Below the pieces are notes generated by a model. The model did no database searches and was not told the DNA's origin. It saw only the letters and a program-made list of their open reading frames with translations. Positions 45,801 through 56,179 of a DNA stretch of 64,000 nt are shown one piece after another. The stretch spans positions 4,898,001 through 4,962,000 of the forward strand of contig NC_085920.1 in NCBI RefSeq assembly GCF_035222485.1, written 5' to 3'. Position numbers and translations under genes: made by a program. This stretch comes from Podospora pseudoanserina. Taxonomy: Eukaryota > Ascomycota > Sordariomycetes > Sordariales > Podosporaceae. Position 1 is the stretch's first letter, and every line of letters begins with the position of its first letter.

Positions 45801-48480
45801 GAAGCTCCCAATGCCCGTTTCAGCGGACGACAAAACTTCTGTTCCGAAGGAGCCGTCGGAGAAGTCCGAGATGTCGACGGATAATGATTCGAAGGACGAG
45901 AGAGCCGAGGTTCAGGAGGCGGACCCAAGCTCTGCCGAAGGCAAGACCAAGCCTAATCTTGATGAGAAGAATTTGGAGCTTGAGAAGGATGGGGACAAGA
46001 AAGATGGGGGACTCGAGAAAGACGAGGAGCCCAACAAAGACGAGGATGCCAGCAAGAACGAGGATGCCAGCAAAGACGAGGATGCCAGCAAAGACGAGGA
46101 GCCCGAGAAGGAAGTCGAGCCTAGCAGGGACATGGAGTCTACTAAGGATGCCGAGTCTTCTACCCAGGACATCAAGACTAGCCAGGACGAGAAGCCAGCC
46201 AGAGAAGAGGGGGCAACTGACGGCGAGACTACGGCCGAGGATGAAGCCAAGGCACGACAACTCACCGAGCAAGACACGAAGGCCGACACCGACGGCCAGT
46301 CAGACAAGAAATCAACCGAGGGCGAGACCAAGGCCGAAGATGAAAAGAGCGCTTCCACTGATGAGAGTGATGAGAGTGATGAAGTGGACCTCTCGTTTCT
46401 GTCGCAGGGTCCAGCGCCAAAGCCCAACACCCGACTTCTCACCAAGGAAGACATCATCGGACCGGAGCCCGAGGATATTCGGGACATGAGCAAGGCTTGG
46501 AAAGAGCTCGAAAAAATGGCCGGCCTCGAGAGCGTCAAGAAAGCGATTGGCGAGCTGCTCGACAGGGCCAAAGCCAATTATCGTCGCGAAGTCCTCGGCA
46601 AGGAACCGCTCAAGACCTCCTTGAACCAAGTCTTTTTGGGTCCTCCCGGTACTGGCAAGACCACCGTAGCCAAGCTTTACGGCCAAATTCTGGCCGAGAT
46701 TGGGCTTTTGTCCACGAAAGAGGTGGTATTCAAGACACCAGCGGATTTCATTGGGCAGTACATCGGTGAATCCGAGGTCAAGACCGCCCATATACTCGAC
46801 TCAACGATTGGAAAGGTGCTTATCATCGACGATGCACACATGTTCTATCACGGTGGTCGTCCGGGCACGACGCACGAGTCGGATGAGTTCCGTCTTAGCT
46901 GTATCGATGTCATGATCTCCAAGATTCACAACCAGCCAGGCGAAGATCGATGTGTTTTGCTTCTCGGTTATCCTGACATGATGGAGGAGATGTTCCAAAA
47001 GTGCAACCCTGGCTTGCGGCGACGATTTCCCCTGGAGGAGGCCTTCCGGTTCCAGAGCTACGATGACAAGACGCTGCATGAGATTCTACGGTTGAAAATG
47101 GCCAAGGAGGAGATCACGGCTGATGAGGGAGCCATGGAAGTGGCAGCTGAAGTTATACGGAGAGCGAGGGACCGTCCTAACTTTGGCAATGGTGGTGATG
47201 TTGACAACCTGCTGAACCAAGCCAAGACTCGATATCGCACCAGGACCAAGGCGAAGGCGGAAGCGGAAGCCGAAGGTGTAGAGAAACAATGCACGGAAAA
47301 GCCAGTCGAGCTGCCCCCCGTCACTCGGATCGACATTGAAGAAGCTGTGGCTGGAGAACAACTAGTCCAAGCCCAGGTCGACCTGCCGACTGCCGTCAAA
47401 ACCAAGGCAGCCGAACCTCCAACAGATAGCACTCAGCCCGAGGAAGAAGAGCTCGAGTCACCTCCACCAACGGAAACAACCGACAAACTCACACACAATG
47501 CCGACATTCTCACTCACTCGGAAGCCAGCATCGTCCTCACTCGCGAGGATTTTGACCCAGACTGGAACCGCGGCGCCACTGCCTCCTCGAAGTGTAAATC
47601 CCTCTTCTCCTCGCTCATCGGCTTCGAGTCCATCATTTCCAAATTCGAAGGCTATCAACGCCTGGCAGCAAACATGCGCCGCCGTGGCAAAGACCCGCGC
47701 GAAATCGTCCCCTTCACCTTCATCTTCAAAGGACCCCCCGGCACCGGCAAAACCCACACCGCACGCATCATCGGCCAAATCTTTTACGACATGGGCTTCT
47801 TGTCCACCAACGAAGTGATTGAATGCTCTGCCAGCAACCTCATAGGCCAATACATGGGCCACACCTCGCCCAAAGTGATCAGCCTGTTTGAAAAAGCCCT
47901 CGGAAAAGTCCTCTTCATCGACGAAGCCTACCGTCTCGGGGGGGCCAACCGCGCCGCGGGGCATGCTTCTTACGAAGAGGAGGCAATTGGAGAACTAGTC
48001 GATTGCATGACCAAGCCACGGTACCTCCGCAAAATGATTATTGTTCTGGCGGGTTACGACAAGGATATGGATAACCTCATGAGGGTCAACGCGGGACTGA
48101 GGGGGAGGTTTGCCACAGAAATCAACTTTCCCACCATGACGGCTTCCAAGGCGAAGCAGCATTTGGAGAATTTGTTGCTCAAGGAGGATATTGAGCTACG
48201 GGATGAGTTTGATCCTGGGGAGGAGGAGAGGGAGAAGGTGTTGAGGTATTTGCATCAGCTGGGGAAGACGGCCGGGTGGGCGAATGCGAGGGATGTGAAG
48301 AGTTTGGCGGCGGCGGTGACGGGGCAGGTTTATAGGGATGTGGATTTGGATGAGCTTGAGAGGGAGGAGAACGAGGAGGAGGTGGTCAAGAGGAAGCTGT
48401 TGAGGGTTAGTACAAAGGAGTTGAATGGGCATTTGAGGGAGATGTTGAAGCAGAGGATGAGGAGCGGGGGGGTGGCTTGA
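42865..48480 (+). CDS. Triple AAA+ ATPase (CbxX/CfxQ type) with acidic repeat linkers
   Basis: An 1871-residue single-exon protein with three AAA+ modules of the CbxX/CfxQ (SpoVK-like) type. Module 1 has Walker A GNPGTGKK at residue 489 and VFIDSIEG as Walker B; the Thr/Ser after the Lys and the DE pair are altered, so it is probably inactive. Module 2 has GPPGTGKT at 1259 and LIIDDAHMF (DD instead of DE). Module 3 has GPPGTGKT at 1623, LFIDEAY and GLRGRF as arginine-finger region, and looks competent. The N-terminal 350 residues and the linker at about 750-1180 are Lys/Glu/Pro/Asp-rich and repetitive, surely disordered. A coiled coil is likely after module 1 (ELEVATQQLEEKKQEREHLK). Fungal members are uncharacterised; a remodelling role is inferred from the fold only. 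Confidence 0.92.
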   Translation: MAPIMDDNPSSTNPNHPESSESEYDGSFMSTPIEADTDSSDDKKRTISKVAVVEVSPSPDTDNATQTINPPTSRPLLDISDPESVIKAAKLIATFANEIERLGGVKFLEDLEKIRNNQTPPKSNTDPPSTSISTDPENPKPEEASESQSGTSQAQETREAQTSTATGETVAIKDHDVPAKAEEITAKDQAVQAAPPEKEKSPPEESPAKDDDAEGARESSKEDPPKDASLDTTTEKKEQESPVEDGKEDGKEDVTPEGIEKKDEPQKDESPKEEAKAESTDDDPKETDSEVKEEGTKEKEGEAKKSDIKDKAKAGETKEGEAKEETTDENKPEEAKEEAKEEVKEETPEEVKQEPPPVPAPAPLPLPDPPHDPFKGVRADPTETEEIPLDANGKPKPSASRPGMPILPALGRRWVAKESDGVELLAPEKEWERRKKELGEKSLAIDQLMAMVGLEQVKSEFLAVKSTIDAAKSRRGMLRRQEFNLALIGNPGTGKKTLATIYRTLLKECAAWSSVNSPHNEKRSGFDFQADKDIEGFHLVLNNYGENSKVFVFIDSIEGMTGSLRADLMYTLDRHAERLRLVVVIAGTETAMNKLLASRPSGRWQFPRRLTIKDYDDEQLRLIFLQMVRHNGFTIEGGETGPYPRIVAKRVARNRESGGFANAYDLVLAWEKILDRQAARLDLEHAAWKAAEDKRAEEWEAALEKKRANLRELLKENQSLQATKEWLTEELEVATQQLEEKKQEREHLKEKALSSSESSVTEPRDVEKPEEAVKTEAVAQPTEVLKTEEPAQAEAVEKAVEPETEAVEVEGEGLKIVEEGVKPVEDVKPVEEDIKPDQGGVKPESEAVKVEDEGADTNQGGVKPTGEDVEPEKEGVESAKEKVDPEKEEVKSAEEEATPKQEAANSEPEDVEKDAKVDQEDPKEKQRVLTPEDVEIAAKIELLKKAIEEGEEMLSSLVEYKNCRDQEITARLIKLLKYKKLPMPVSADDKTSVPKEPSEKSEMSTDNDSKDERAEVQEADPSSAEGKTKPNLDEKNLELEKDGDKKDGGLEKDEEPNKDEDASKNEDASKDEDASKDEEPEKEVEPSRDMESTKDAESSTQDIKTSQDEKPAREEGATDGETTAEDEAKARQLTEQDTKADTDGQSDKKSTEGETKAEDEKSASTDESDESDEVDLSFLSQGPAPKPNTRLLTKEDIIGPEPEDIRDMSKAWKELEKMAGLESVKKAIGELLDRAKANYRREVLGKEPLKTSLNQVFLGPPGTGKTTVAKLYGQILAEIGLLSTKEVVFKTPADFIGQYIGESEVKTAHILDSTIGKVLIIDDAHMFYHGGRPGTTHESDEFRLSCIDVMISKIHNQPGEDRCVLLLGYPDMMEEMFQKCNPGLRRRFPLEEAFRFQSYDDKTLHEILRLKMAKEEITADEGAMEVAAEVIRRARDRPNFGNGGDVDNLLNQAKTRYRTRTKAKAEAEAEGVEKQCTEKPVELPPVTRIDIEEAVAGEQLVQAQVDLPTAVKTKAAEPPTDSTQPEEEELESPPPTETTDKLTHNADILTHSEASIVLTREDFDPDWNRGATASSKCKSLFSSLIGFESIISKFEGYQRLAANMRRRGKDPREIVPFTFIFKGPPGTGKTHTARIIGQIFYDMGFLSTNEVIECSASNLIGQYMGHTSPKVISLFEKALGKVLFIDEAYRLGGANRAAGHASYEEEAIGELVDCMTKPRYLRKMIIVLAGYDKDMDNLMRVNAGLRGRFATEINFPTMTASKAKQHLENLLLKEDIELRDEFDPGEEEREKVLRYLHQLGKTAGWANARDVKSLAAAVTGQVYRDVDLDELEREENEEEVVKRKLLRVSTKELNGHLREMLKQRMRSGGVA

Positions 48481-48731
48481 GCGGAGGTAAAGCGATGATG
48501 TTTGATGGTTTGTTTTTCTTTTGGAGTTTTGGTTTTGGGGGGGGGGAGTGTTTGTTATCCTGGGCAGGTGGAAGTGTACTGGAACTGGCGGGGCGTGTTC
48601 TTTATGAGCGGATATATATAATTTCTTCTTGAATGAATACTGTGCAGTATAAAGAAGCAAGATTTGTTGCAAGGGACTGTAACTTTTGTGTACTCACTCA
48701 CCCTCGCAACAAATAATTGGCATAGAGAGTA

Positions 48732-48936
48732 GGTTAACCCATATCATGATGTGAACCATACCTCGAAGGATGATTAATAGGCCTTTAAAGATAGCAAATA
48801 GGTTTGTGAAGATAGTTCATGACCTTTTAAGAGAATTGATAGGCATTGAAAGATAGCCAAGAGGCCTTTAAAGGTATTCAAAGACCTGTTGATTTGCTTT
48901 CAAGGCATGGTTCACAATATTTAATATGGGTCAACT
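48732..48936. mobile_element. MITE-like element with imperfect TIRs and TA flanks
   Basis: A 205-bp non-coding element. Its left end (48732-48765) and the reverse complement of its right end (48901-48936) share GTT-ACCCATAT and GTGAACCAT-CCT blocks in the same order. The clean mismatches in the alignable blocks are transitions. The dinucleotide TA flanks both sides (48730-48731 and 48937-48938), as expected for Tc1/mariner-type target duplication. Between the ends lies a degenerate ~21-bp tandem repeat. No transposase is present, so it would be non-autonomous. A TA flank is weak evidence alone. Confidence 0.65.
48771..48903. repeat. Degenerate ~21-bp tandem repeat inside the MITE
   Basis: About six units of 20-23 bp built on ataggcctttaaagatagcc fill the interior of the element. 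The unit is the reverse complement of the repeat at 22368-22508. Confidence 0.65.
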
Positions 48937-49018
48937 TAGTTTTGCTATTGCGGGAGGGTGCCTCGCTGACCATCTACCCCTCGTATCTTACACAACACCA
49001 TCTTACACTTCTAACCCT

Positions 49019-50285
49019 CTACCTCCCAGTCCCCCCAACAAGCAAGATAACACTCCCCAGCTGCCTCCTCAAATCTTCCTTCTCTACATCATGTGTATCC
49101 TCCACCTCTCCCCACCTCCGGGTCTGCCACTCAACCTCCACGCTCACCACCCTCGCCGCCTCCTCCACCCCAAACTTTCTCTCCTCCCCCTGGGTCAGGT
49201 CTTGCCTCTCCTCGCTCCACTCACAAACCAACCTCGCGGCCGTAAGCAAGCTCTTCCCCCCAAGTGTCGCCCTCTCGATGCCCGCAAGCTCCCAGCAACT
49301 CAACCCAAACACCCACCCCTGCACAACCTCCCTCACCCCCGGCTCTTGTTTCCTGGGCAGTATGCTCCCGCTATCCTCCAACACCGGCACGATATTCACC
49401 CCCGGCCAGACCTTACTCGTCAACCAACCCACCACACCCCCCGCCGCCTCCTCTTGCAGATCCCTCAAGCTCTTCCCCTCATCATTGAGGTAACTGCTCG
49501 GCGCGTGGGGGTCGGTGCTATCAGCAGGCGGCGCCCAGCACAACAAGCTGTCCGTGTCGAGATACCGCATCATACCGGTGACAATAGACTCCCTTATCGG
49601 ACCAGGACCGCCAGGATGCGCAGCGTCCTCAGCCCCAATGTCAACCGCCCTGCAGACCAAAGACGTAAGTGGGATAAGATGCTGCTTCGTCGCCTCCTGC
49701 GCAGACAGTAACTGGTCCCACTCCACCGCCAGCGCGTGGGCGAGCTGGGGTTTGGACAAGGGGATGCGGATGATCGATTTTGTAGTTGGGTGCCGGAGGG
49801 GGCGGGAGTCGAGGTGGATCTGGTAGGCTCCTACACCATACCACACATCATCAGTACAAACATACACACAAACACACACACACAAGAAAGAAAGAAAGAA
49901 AGCAAAAGGTGGGGGGACGAAAAGGGGGCGGGGGAATGTACGTACCGATAACCTCCTTGATGGAGACATCCTTCCAAAACCTCCTTTTCAACACCGGCGC
50001 GTTCAGGTCGGCAGGTTTGCTGTTGTTGCCGTTTTTCTTGCGAATGTCTTTTGCCTGTCTGAGCATCTCGGCCTGTCTTTTCCTCCTCGCGAGGCGCTCC
50101 TCTACCGCGTACTCTGCCGCCGGGGTGGGAGGTTCGGGGGGAGGACCGGTGCCGTACACGGGTACTACTTTGGCCGGTTTCGGGGGGTTGTTGTGAATCG
50201 CCCTCGTCGACGTGAAGGCCGCCGTCCTCCTCCTCCCCGCCGCGCGGAGGGGCAGGGTGAGGCAGAGTCTCATTGCTGGCACCAT
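49019..50285 (-). CDS. ATP12: ATP synthase F1 assembly factor ATP12
   Basis: The mitochondrial chaperone that binds the F1 alpha subunit during ATP synthase assembly. Two exons, 50285-49946 and 49830-49019, are joined at donor gtacgt and acceptor gtgtag and give 383 residues. The start at ATG 50285 opens a basic, Arg-rich presequence (MVPAMRLCLTLPLRAAGRRR) for mitochondrial import; an upstream in-frame ATG at 50360 is possible but less likely. The family hallmark begins at RFWKDVSIKEVIG and continues as AYQIHLDSRPLRHPTTKS across the splice, followed by LAHALAVEWDQL. The 115-nt intron contains CA-rich and AAAG-rich simple sequence. The gene converges on the AAA+ gene. Confidence 0.94.
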
Positions 50286-51015
50286 GTTGGCGAACCGGTC
50301 GGAGAAAAGGGGTGGTGGGTGGCTGCAGGAGGAGGAAAGGAGCTGTCGGGAGAGGGGATGCATGCGCAATATCAAAAGACGCAAGGTCAGGACCCCACGG
50401 TGGAAGAAGCTCGTCGATCTGCGCAGCTCAGGAAAACAATTTGGAGGGTCTGGATGCTCTCAAAGTCTTGGCGGTCGTCGCAAGCTTGGTAAGTCAACAG
50501 GGATTAGCTATCTTATCGATTAATCAGTCGTTGTCCCCGCCAAAGAGGGGCCGTCGGGTCAACGTTGGAGATGACATCACTTTTGACGGTAGGAAACAAT
50601 TATCTTATGATTTAAAACAGTTCTACGACTGATATTGTATTTTTAATACGAGCTAACATTGCCCACACCCAGCTGCAATACACCATCTTTTCTCTTCTTA
50701 AATAATCATGACAAAAAGATGAATCTATGTACCACTGAAAAGGCTGACCAATGTACTAGAATAACGTTCGTCACCAGAAACTAAACAAACTTAGACTCCC
50801 CTCTCAAGGCCATTAACCCCCTTGAAATTCAGTAAACAATCAACTATCACCTCACCACCATTAATAAACAAAGAGTTGCCTCCACCCCGCCCAATACATG
50901 TTCTCATGTTTCCAAGCCGGTCCTTTTTTGGGAAAACAGAAAAGAATGTAGATGCTGTTGCTGCTTTCAAGCCCCCTCCATCATCCCCCCAGAAGCTGTG
51001 TTGAAACTCTGTGCT
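50286..51015. other. ATP12 promoter region / EFR3 3' flank
   Basis: This 730-bp stretch lies between the EFR3 stop and the ATP12 start, both on the minus strand. The left half should hold the ATP12 promoter. No other gene or repeat is seen. Confidence 0.5.
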
Positions 51016-54000
51016 CTAGTAAGGAGGCTTCGTGATGCCCCCCAAATGCTGGTCTCCACCATGACTGTCAATCCCTTTCAATAACGCCTGGAGATCCATC
51101 ACCGGCAGCTTATCCTCGGCCGACATCCAAGATGATGAGAGCGACCGATCCTGACCGCCACTTCGGCTCTTGAGGCTCCGCTTCGACGTTGATGGCCTCG
51201 GTAGAGTCGCAAAATCATGAGCCGATGTTTTATATACCCGAACTCCCGGCACACCCTCCGGAATCTTCGGTACCGGAGGTACTCTCCCGTCTTGATCCTC
51301 ATTCTCCTCGTGCGTCGGGTGAGAGCTGAGAGGCCCCCCTGGAAGAGAAGACTTGCGCTCGTGGTAGGTGGGAACCTTGTCCAGCTCCAGACCAGCTCCC
51401 TCCGGCACTGTCTCCATCTCGCCAGCAACAGGAGGGTTGAACGAAAGCTCGCTCGGTGTCAGATCATAACTGACAAGGCTGTCGCTGCTTGAATCGTCAT
51501 GCTGCGGCTGGAACCCTGCGCCATGCGAGGTAGATGGTGGCTGAAGATGGCCAGACAAGACAAGCTTGAGCTGCTCTACCGAGGTCACCTGCTCCTTACC
51601 ATCAGTTGTGTTGGTCCGGGCTGGCGAGTGGCCACTACGCAAGCTCGACTTTCGTAGACCCGCAGGCGATGTGGAAGGACGGAGGTTCGTCTTGCTGCCG
51701 TGAGGAGACATGCGGTCTGGACGAAGACCGTTGCCGTTGATTGCAAGGCCTCCGCCAGTTCCATTACGGGTGCCAGTGGTTCGCGACCCGGCGAGAGAGG
51801 CGGATTTGCTAGTATTCTGAACAGCTGCCAAGACAATATCACGGCTCCACTCGTTATGCATTTGCTCGCGAACATGGTCTGGAACCCTGTTCTCCGTCTC
51901 GATGGTTGGGATCGCGTTCAGGTTAACACTCAGCATGGGGTGAGTAAAGCTCCTGCCGGGGCTAGCGGCCGGGCTCGTAGGCGGCGAGGTAGTCAACGTC
52001 TGATAGCCAGCGCACACCGCATCAACCAATGCGTCACGCTCATCAAAGGGAAGCAGCGCTTCGGATTCGATCTCCTTGAGCGGTAACCTTGGCTGCGGCC
52101 GGGCCATACCAGGTGTCCCCACCAGCTCCATCACAGGAACCGGAACGTTGATGCCTTCCACCCAGAAGTTCTTGCTGCGGCGGCGCACAATCTCGTTGTG
52201 GATAGCTCTCCCAACAGGCACGCCGTCGAACTCGAACTTCTCGGTCAAGATCCACAGATAGCCATGGACCAAGCTGCCGATGCGAACCTTTTGAATCGGC
52301 GTCTCGGCATCTTGGATATCCTCCTGGAGCCGGAAGATCATGGGCAGACCATATCTGACAGAATTGATGCCGAGTCGGTTGACCAACTTGGCGAGCAGAA
52401 CATGAAGCAAAACCATGTCAGTCTCGTAGTCGACATACTGGACAGCATTGTCATATATGGCAAGATGGATGAGCTGCAGGAATTGTGACCGTGGCGTCTT
52501 GACCGGCTTCTCCCGAGCAGAAGCGCTCGAGACGGCCCTCCTCGCAAGCGATGCCGCCTGAGCATCCCTGTTCTTCACGGCCGATCTCGCCGTCTCATCG
52601 CGGACCTTCCCATCGGCGCTGGTGGTCTCTCGGTCAAGCCAGGTCACCAAAGCATCGGCATATGCCTTGCGCACGAGTCCATCCGGATCCCTCAGCAGCC
52701 ATTGAGTGCCATCCCATGTGGAAACAGGCACGTGGTTTCTGGAAAGCCCGACATTGCCACTCATCTTGCTCCTCGGATTTGCCACCAGCAGAATAGACTT
52801 GATGGCTCTCAGAGCTGCTATCTTTGCAACGGTAAGAGCGAAGAGAGAGTCGATGTGCTGCTCGTCGGCAAGCGTGTTCGCCGATGACCCAGGGGTTCCG
52901 TCCGCCTTCTCGCCCTGTGGAGATCCAGAAATACTATTCGACCTCGCAGGCTTGAGTTTGGCAAGAATTGCAGCGATCATATCAGAGATCTGGTCCGCGT
53001 AGTAAACGTGCGTGGCCAAGTCTCCTATGCACTCTTGCAGTCGAAGAAGTAGGTTCTTGCGCTCGGCGGCCGCTCGATCAAGCTTCTCGGCAAACTCGAG
53101 AGTCGCTGGCGAACGCGGGTCTGGCATGCCGGGCTTGAGAGGCTCGCTTCTCATGCTGTTTGGGTCTCCTGGCATTTGAACGAGCCGTCGAATGTGAGCA
53201 ATGAACTGAAGCAGAATATCCATAACACTAAGGCCGATCAGGTTGATGTCAGACCGCAGAAGTGCGCCGATGATGGCCGCCATCACGATATGCTGCTCCA
53301 GGGTTTCATCGGTCAGCGGATATGAAGCGAGTGTGTCCATTGCTGTTATCAGGATGGTGAATCGATCGGCCACCGGCGTCCAGCGAGCAGCCAGCAAGAA
53401 GATCTTGATGGCCCACCCGCTGTCCTTTCCGTGCATATCGGTCCTCACCACCGGCTCGCGTTGGCTCACTCGCTCCTCGATAAATTTCAACACAGCCAGA
53501 GTTGCTGCATGGATCTGGGGCCGGTTTGGGGCCACAAAGATCTCCTTGAGGCATTGCATGGCCAGGACACCAATATCCTCCTCTGCCAGCTTGTCCGCGT
53601 CGACAGCCGTCCCGGCAAGCGCAATAGGGTTTGGCTCCCCATCTGTCCCGGCTGTTTGCACTGTAGCGATACTCGTCCGCCTCCTTAGCAGTGGCGAGCC
53701 TCCTATCTTGTCGTCCATTTCTGCTCGCTGGTGCAGAATATCCAAAAAGTCTTCATTGTCCGTCCAGAGATTCTCCAATACCATGGGAATAGCCACGCTG
53801 TATTGCTGAGTAGTGACCGAGGACAGGGCCTCGGACGAGGCAACGCTCTTGATGGCTTCCAGACCCGAGTTCCTCCACCGCAGTGCCAATGGCTTACTAG
53901 GCTCGAGCTTGCCGGGGATCGCACGGGTTGAGGCCAAGGAGGCATATCGCTGAACTATAGACAGATATTGGCGGAGATAGGCCTGGTCACCCAGCAGCGA

Positions 54001-54458
54001 AGTTGGGTCGTGATGCTCGCAAAATGCCTCAAACGTGGGGAGGGACGACTCGACCATGGTGATATCATTGGACTTGAGGATTTGGTCGAGGATGTTGAGA
54101 ACGCATGACGCAAACAGGGGAAGATCCTTGGGCGTCTTTTCGATCAAGGCCGTGAGGATGCCGAGCGTCACTTGGACATTTCTGTAAGCATTTTGTTAGC
54201 TTCCAACCCGTGTTTTCGAGCGACAGTGTTGTCCGAAACCCACCCTATCCTCAGCCGGTATACGTCGCTGGCTGTTTTCTTCTCCAGAAAGCTGCCAACT
54301 TTCTGGATCTTGGAGCGCCGTGATTGGGCATAGAATAGCAGGTAACTGAGCTCGCTCGAGTTGGGCTTGACGTCAACAGCTCCCTTGGCTGTTCGCGGGT
54401 AGCACTTCAAGACGAGGACCTGATGCTTCGGCCGACACTTTTGCTGGATGGTATTCAT
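51016..54458 (-). CDS. EFR3: Plasma-membrane PI4-kinase anchor EFR3
   Basis: EFR3 holds the Stt4/PI4KIIIalpha complex at the plasma membrane, where it makes PtdIns4P. Two exons, 54458-54244 and 54181-51016, are separated by a 62-nt intron (donor gtgggt, acceptor ttacag) and give 1126 residues. The N-terminus is diagnostic: CRPKHQVLVLKCYPR, then SELSYLLFYAQSRRSKIQKV and GSFLEKKTASDVYRLRIG across the intron. It combines Cys and basic residues of the sort that attach Efr3 to the membrane. The first ~650 residues are helical and HEAT/ARM-like. The C-terminal third is Ser/Pro-rich and disordered, with a phosphorylatable tail (SSSSWMSAEDKLPVMDLQAL). The length is in the usual fungal range. Confidence 0.94.
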
Positions 54459-56179
54459 GTTGGGTGAGAAGGCGTCGAGAGATGCCTGCCGTCTCTCGAG
54501 TGCGGGTGCGGGTGCAGGAGGCTATCGTGGGATTACTTATGACGAAGTATCGAGTTTCCGTGTCCGAGGGGTCTGGCAAGTTCGGTTCGGTTCGTTTCGG
54601 GCGACGCGACAGCAAAACTTGATCCCAGCGGTCCTGAACTGATCAATGCAGCTTGCACAGTCAAGTCCAGTGAAGGACGCGTGTTTGTTTCCAGCTGCCA
54701 AATGTCATGGGCGCAATTTTACCTGAGGAGGCAGGCAGGATGGGGGTCGGGGGAGCTGACAGAGAGAGTGGAAGGGGGTGCCTGTGCGCCTGGGAATCAA
54801 CGTGTCCAACCATGCAGTCAGAGGGCGTCAAAGGTCACTCCACTAAGAGATTGGGCCAAGGGGTACCTAAAATTTCCCAGCAGCCCAACCGAACCGTCAA
54901 CCGACGAGCCGGGACAGCCCCTGTCAGACGGACGCGGCCAACAGCCTCGACAAGAGAACAAAGAAAGTCTACTGCGTATAAATAACCTTGCTGAGTTTTA
55001 CCCTGGAGTGCTTGTTGATGAACTGGAACTGAGGGTGGATGATGGCGATCACGATAGCCGAATAATGATGATGTGGCTGATTGGGACGAGCCAATTTGGA
55101 GAATGCGCTCTTCTGTTCGTTTGTTATCAGCACCCGGCTGTGGGATGCTCAGACGGAGATTTTGCGTTCTTAGAACCTCCGAAATGCCGCTTGCTGGAAG
55201 AATACCACAATGCCAACGACTGCGCCCCAATTTGCACTCTCCTTCGGTGGAGATTCTGTTGTTGACGATATTGCAGCTATTCACTGTTGTTTGCAATCAC
55301 CCGCCTGGTGGCATGTGTCCAATGCTGGGCCTCCAATGGCACTCCCCACGCCGACTCATGCCACAGCTGCATGACGGATGGTGCTCATCAGATGCCGCTA
55401 GCCACCCTGACAAGCACGACAAGTGACATAGCGCCAGCCAAGATGGTCTCGAATCTTGGGCGCGTGTGGCATCCCATCACGTGCTGTCCATCCCTCATGT
55501 CTCAGTGCGACAGTCGCTCTGTTGAGCTTCGAGTTTCACTCTTGCTTGTCCTCGTCCTCTGTGAAAGTCCACAGACTTGGTGTCAGTCCTCAGCAGTGTA
55601 GAGTTGTAACCACCTGGGCAGGATGCAAATAACAACAGCCTTTTCGCAACAATTGCTGATTCTACCTTATCCATTGAACTTGTTGGTGTCGGTGTCCCTC
55701 AGTACGCCGAAGAACTTCCTTCTACGGCTTCTAGTCCCCGTAGTGGGGGCCTGTCCCGCACCGTTCAGCCTTACGGGCAACGGAGCCAAGCATGGATGGC
55801 CCCACATTGTCTCCGGATGTCGACCAACGGGATGTTGTCGCGAGGAATACGATGGACATCTTCTCTGTGGTACATGAGGTGTAGTTAGGGTTGTTAAGGG
55901 CTCGCTGCCCATTCTGTGGACAAGCATCGTGTACCTCGAGGCTGTAGAAAAATACAGGGATGGAGGCATAATGTCGGTGTTGGATAGGATTTCCCTCCTT
56001 ACGCGTCGTTTTTCTCTTGGGGACTTTGGATCTACTTGGATTCACACCCCAGCATAGCATCGCCCGTTCGCGGTCGGAGGGGACGGATATAAATCAAGTT
56101 GACCTGACTGCCTCAGAGAAATCAACAACCCAGACTGTATGCTCCCATCTCTCATCTCAGATTCTGCAGCACATTCGCC
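54459..56179. other. Divergent promoter region, EFR3 and flavin oxidase
   Basis: A 1.7-kb region between the divergent EFR3 (-) and BBE-type oxidase (+) genes. Open frames up to about 194 codons on the plus strand look like chance: they overlap antisense frames and carry no motif. A TATA-like stretch, gatataaatc, lies near 56087, about 90 nt before the oxidase start. Confidence 0.5.

Larger units (their letters stand above)
48481..49018. other. Convergent intergenic region holding a MITE-like element
   Basis: This 538-bp stretch lies between the 3' ends of the AAA+ gene (+) and ATP12 (-). Most of its centre is the 205-bp element described separately. Confidence 0.6.
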
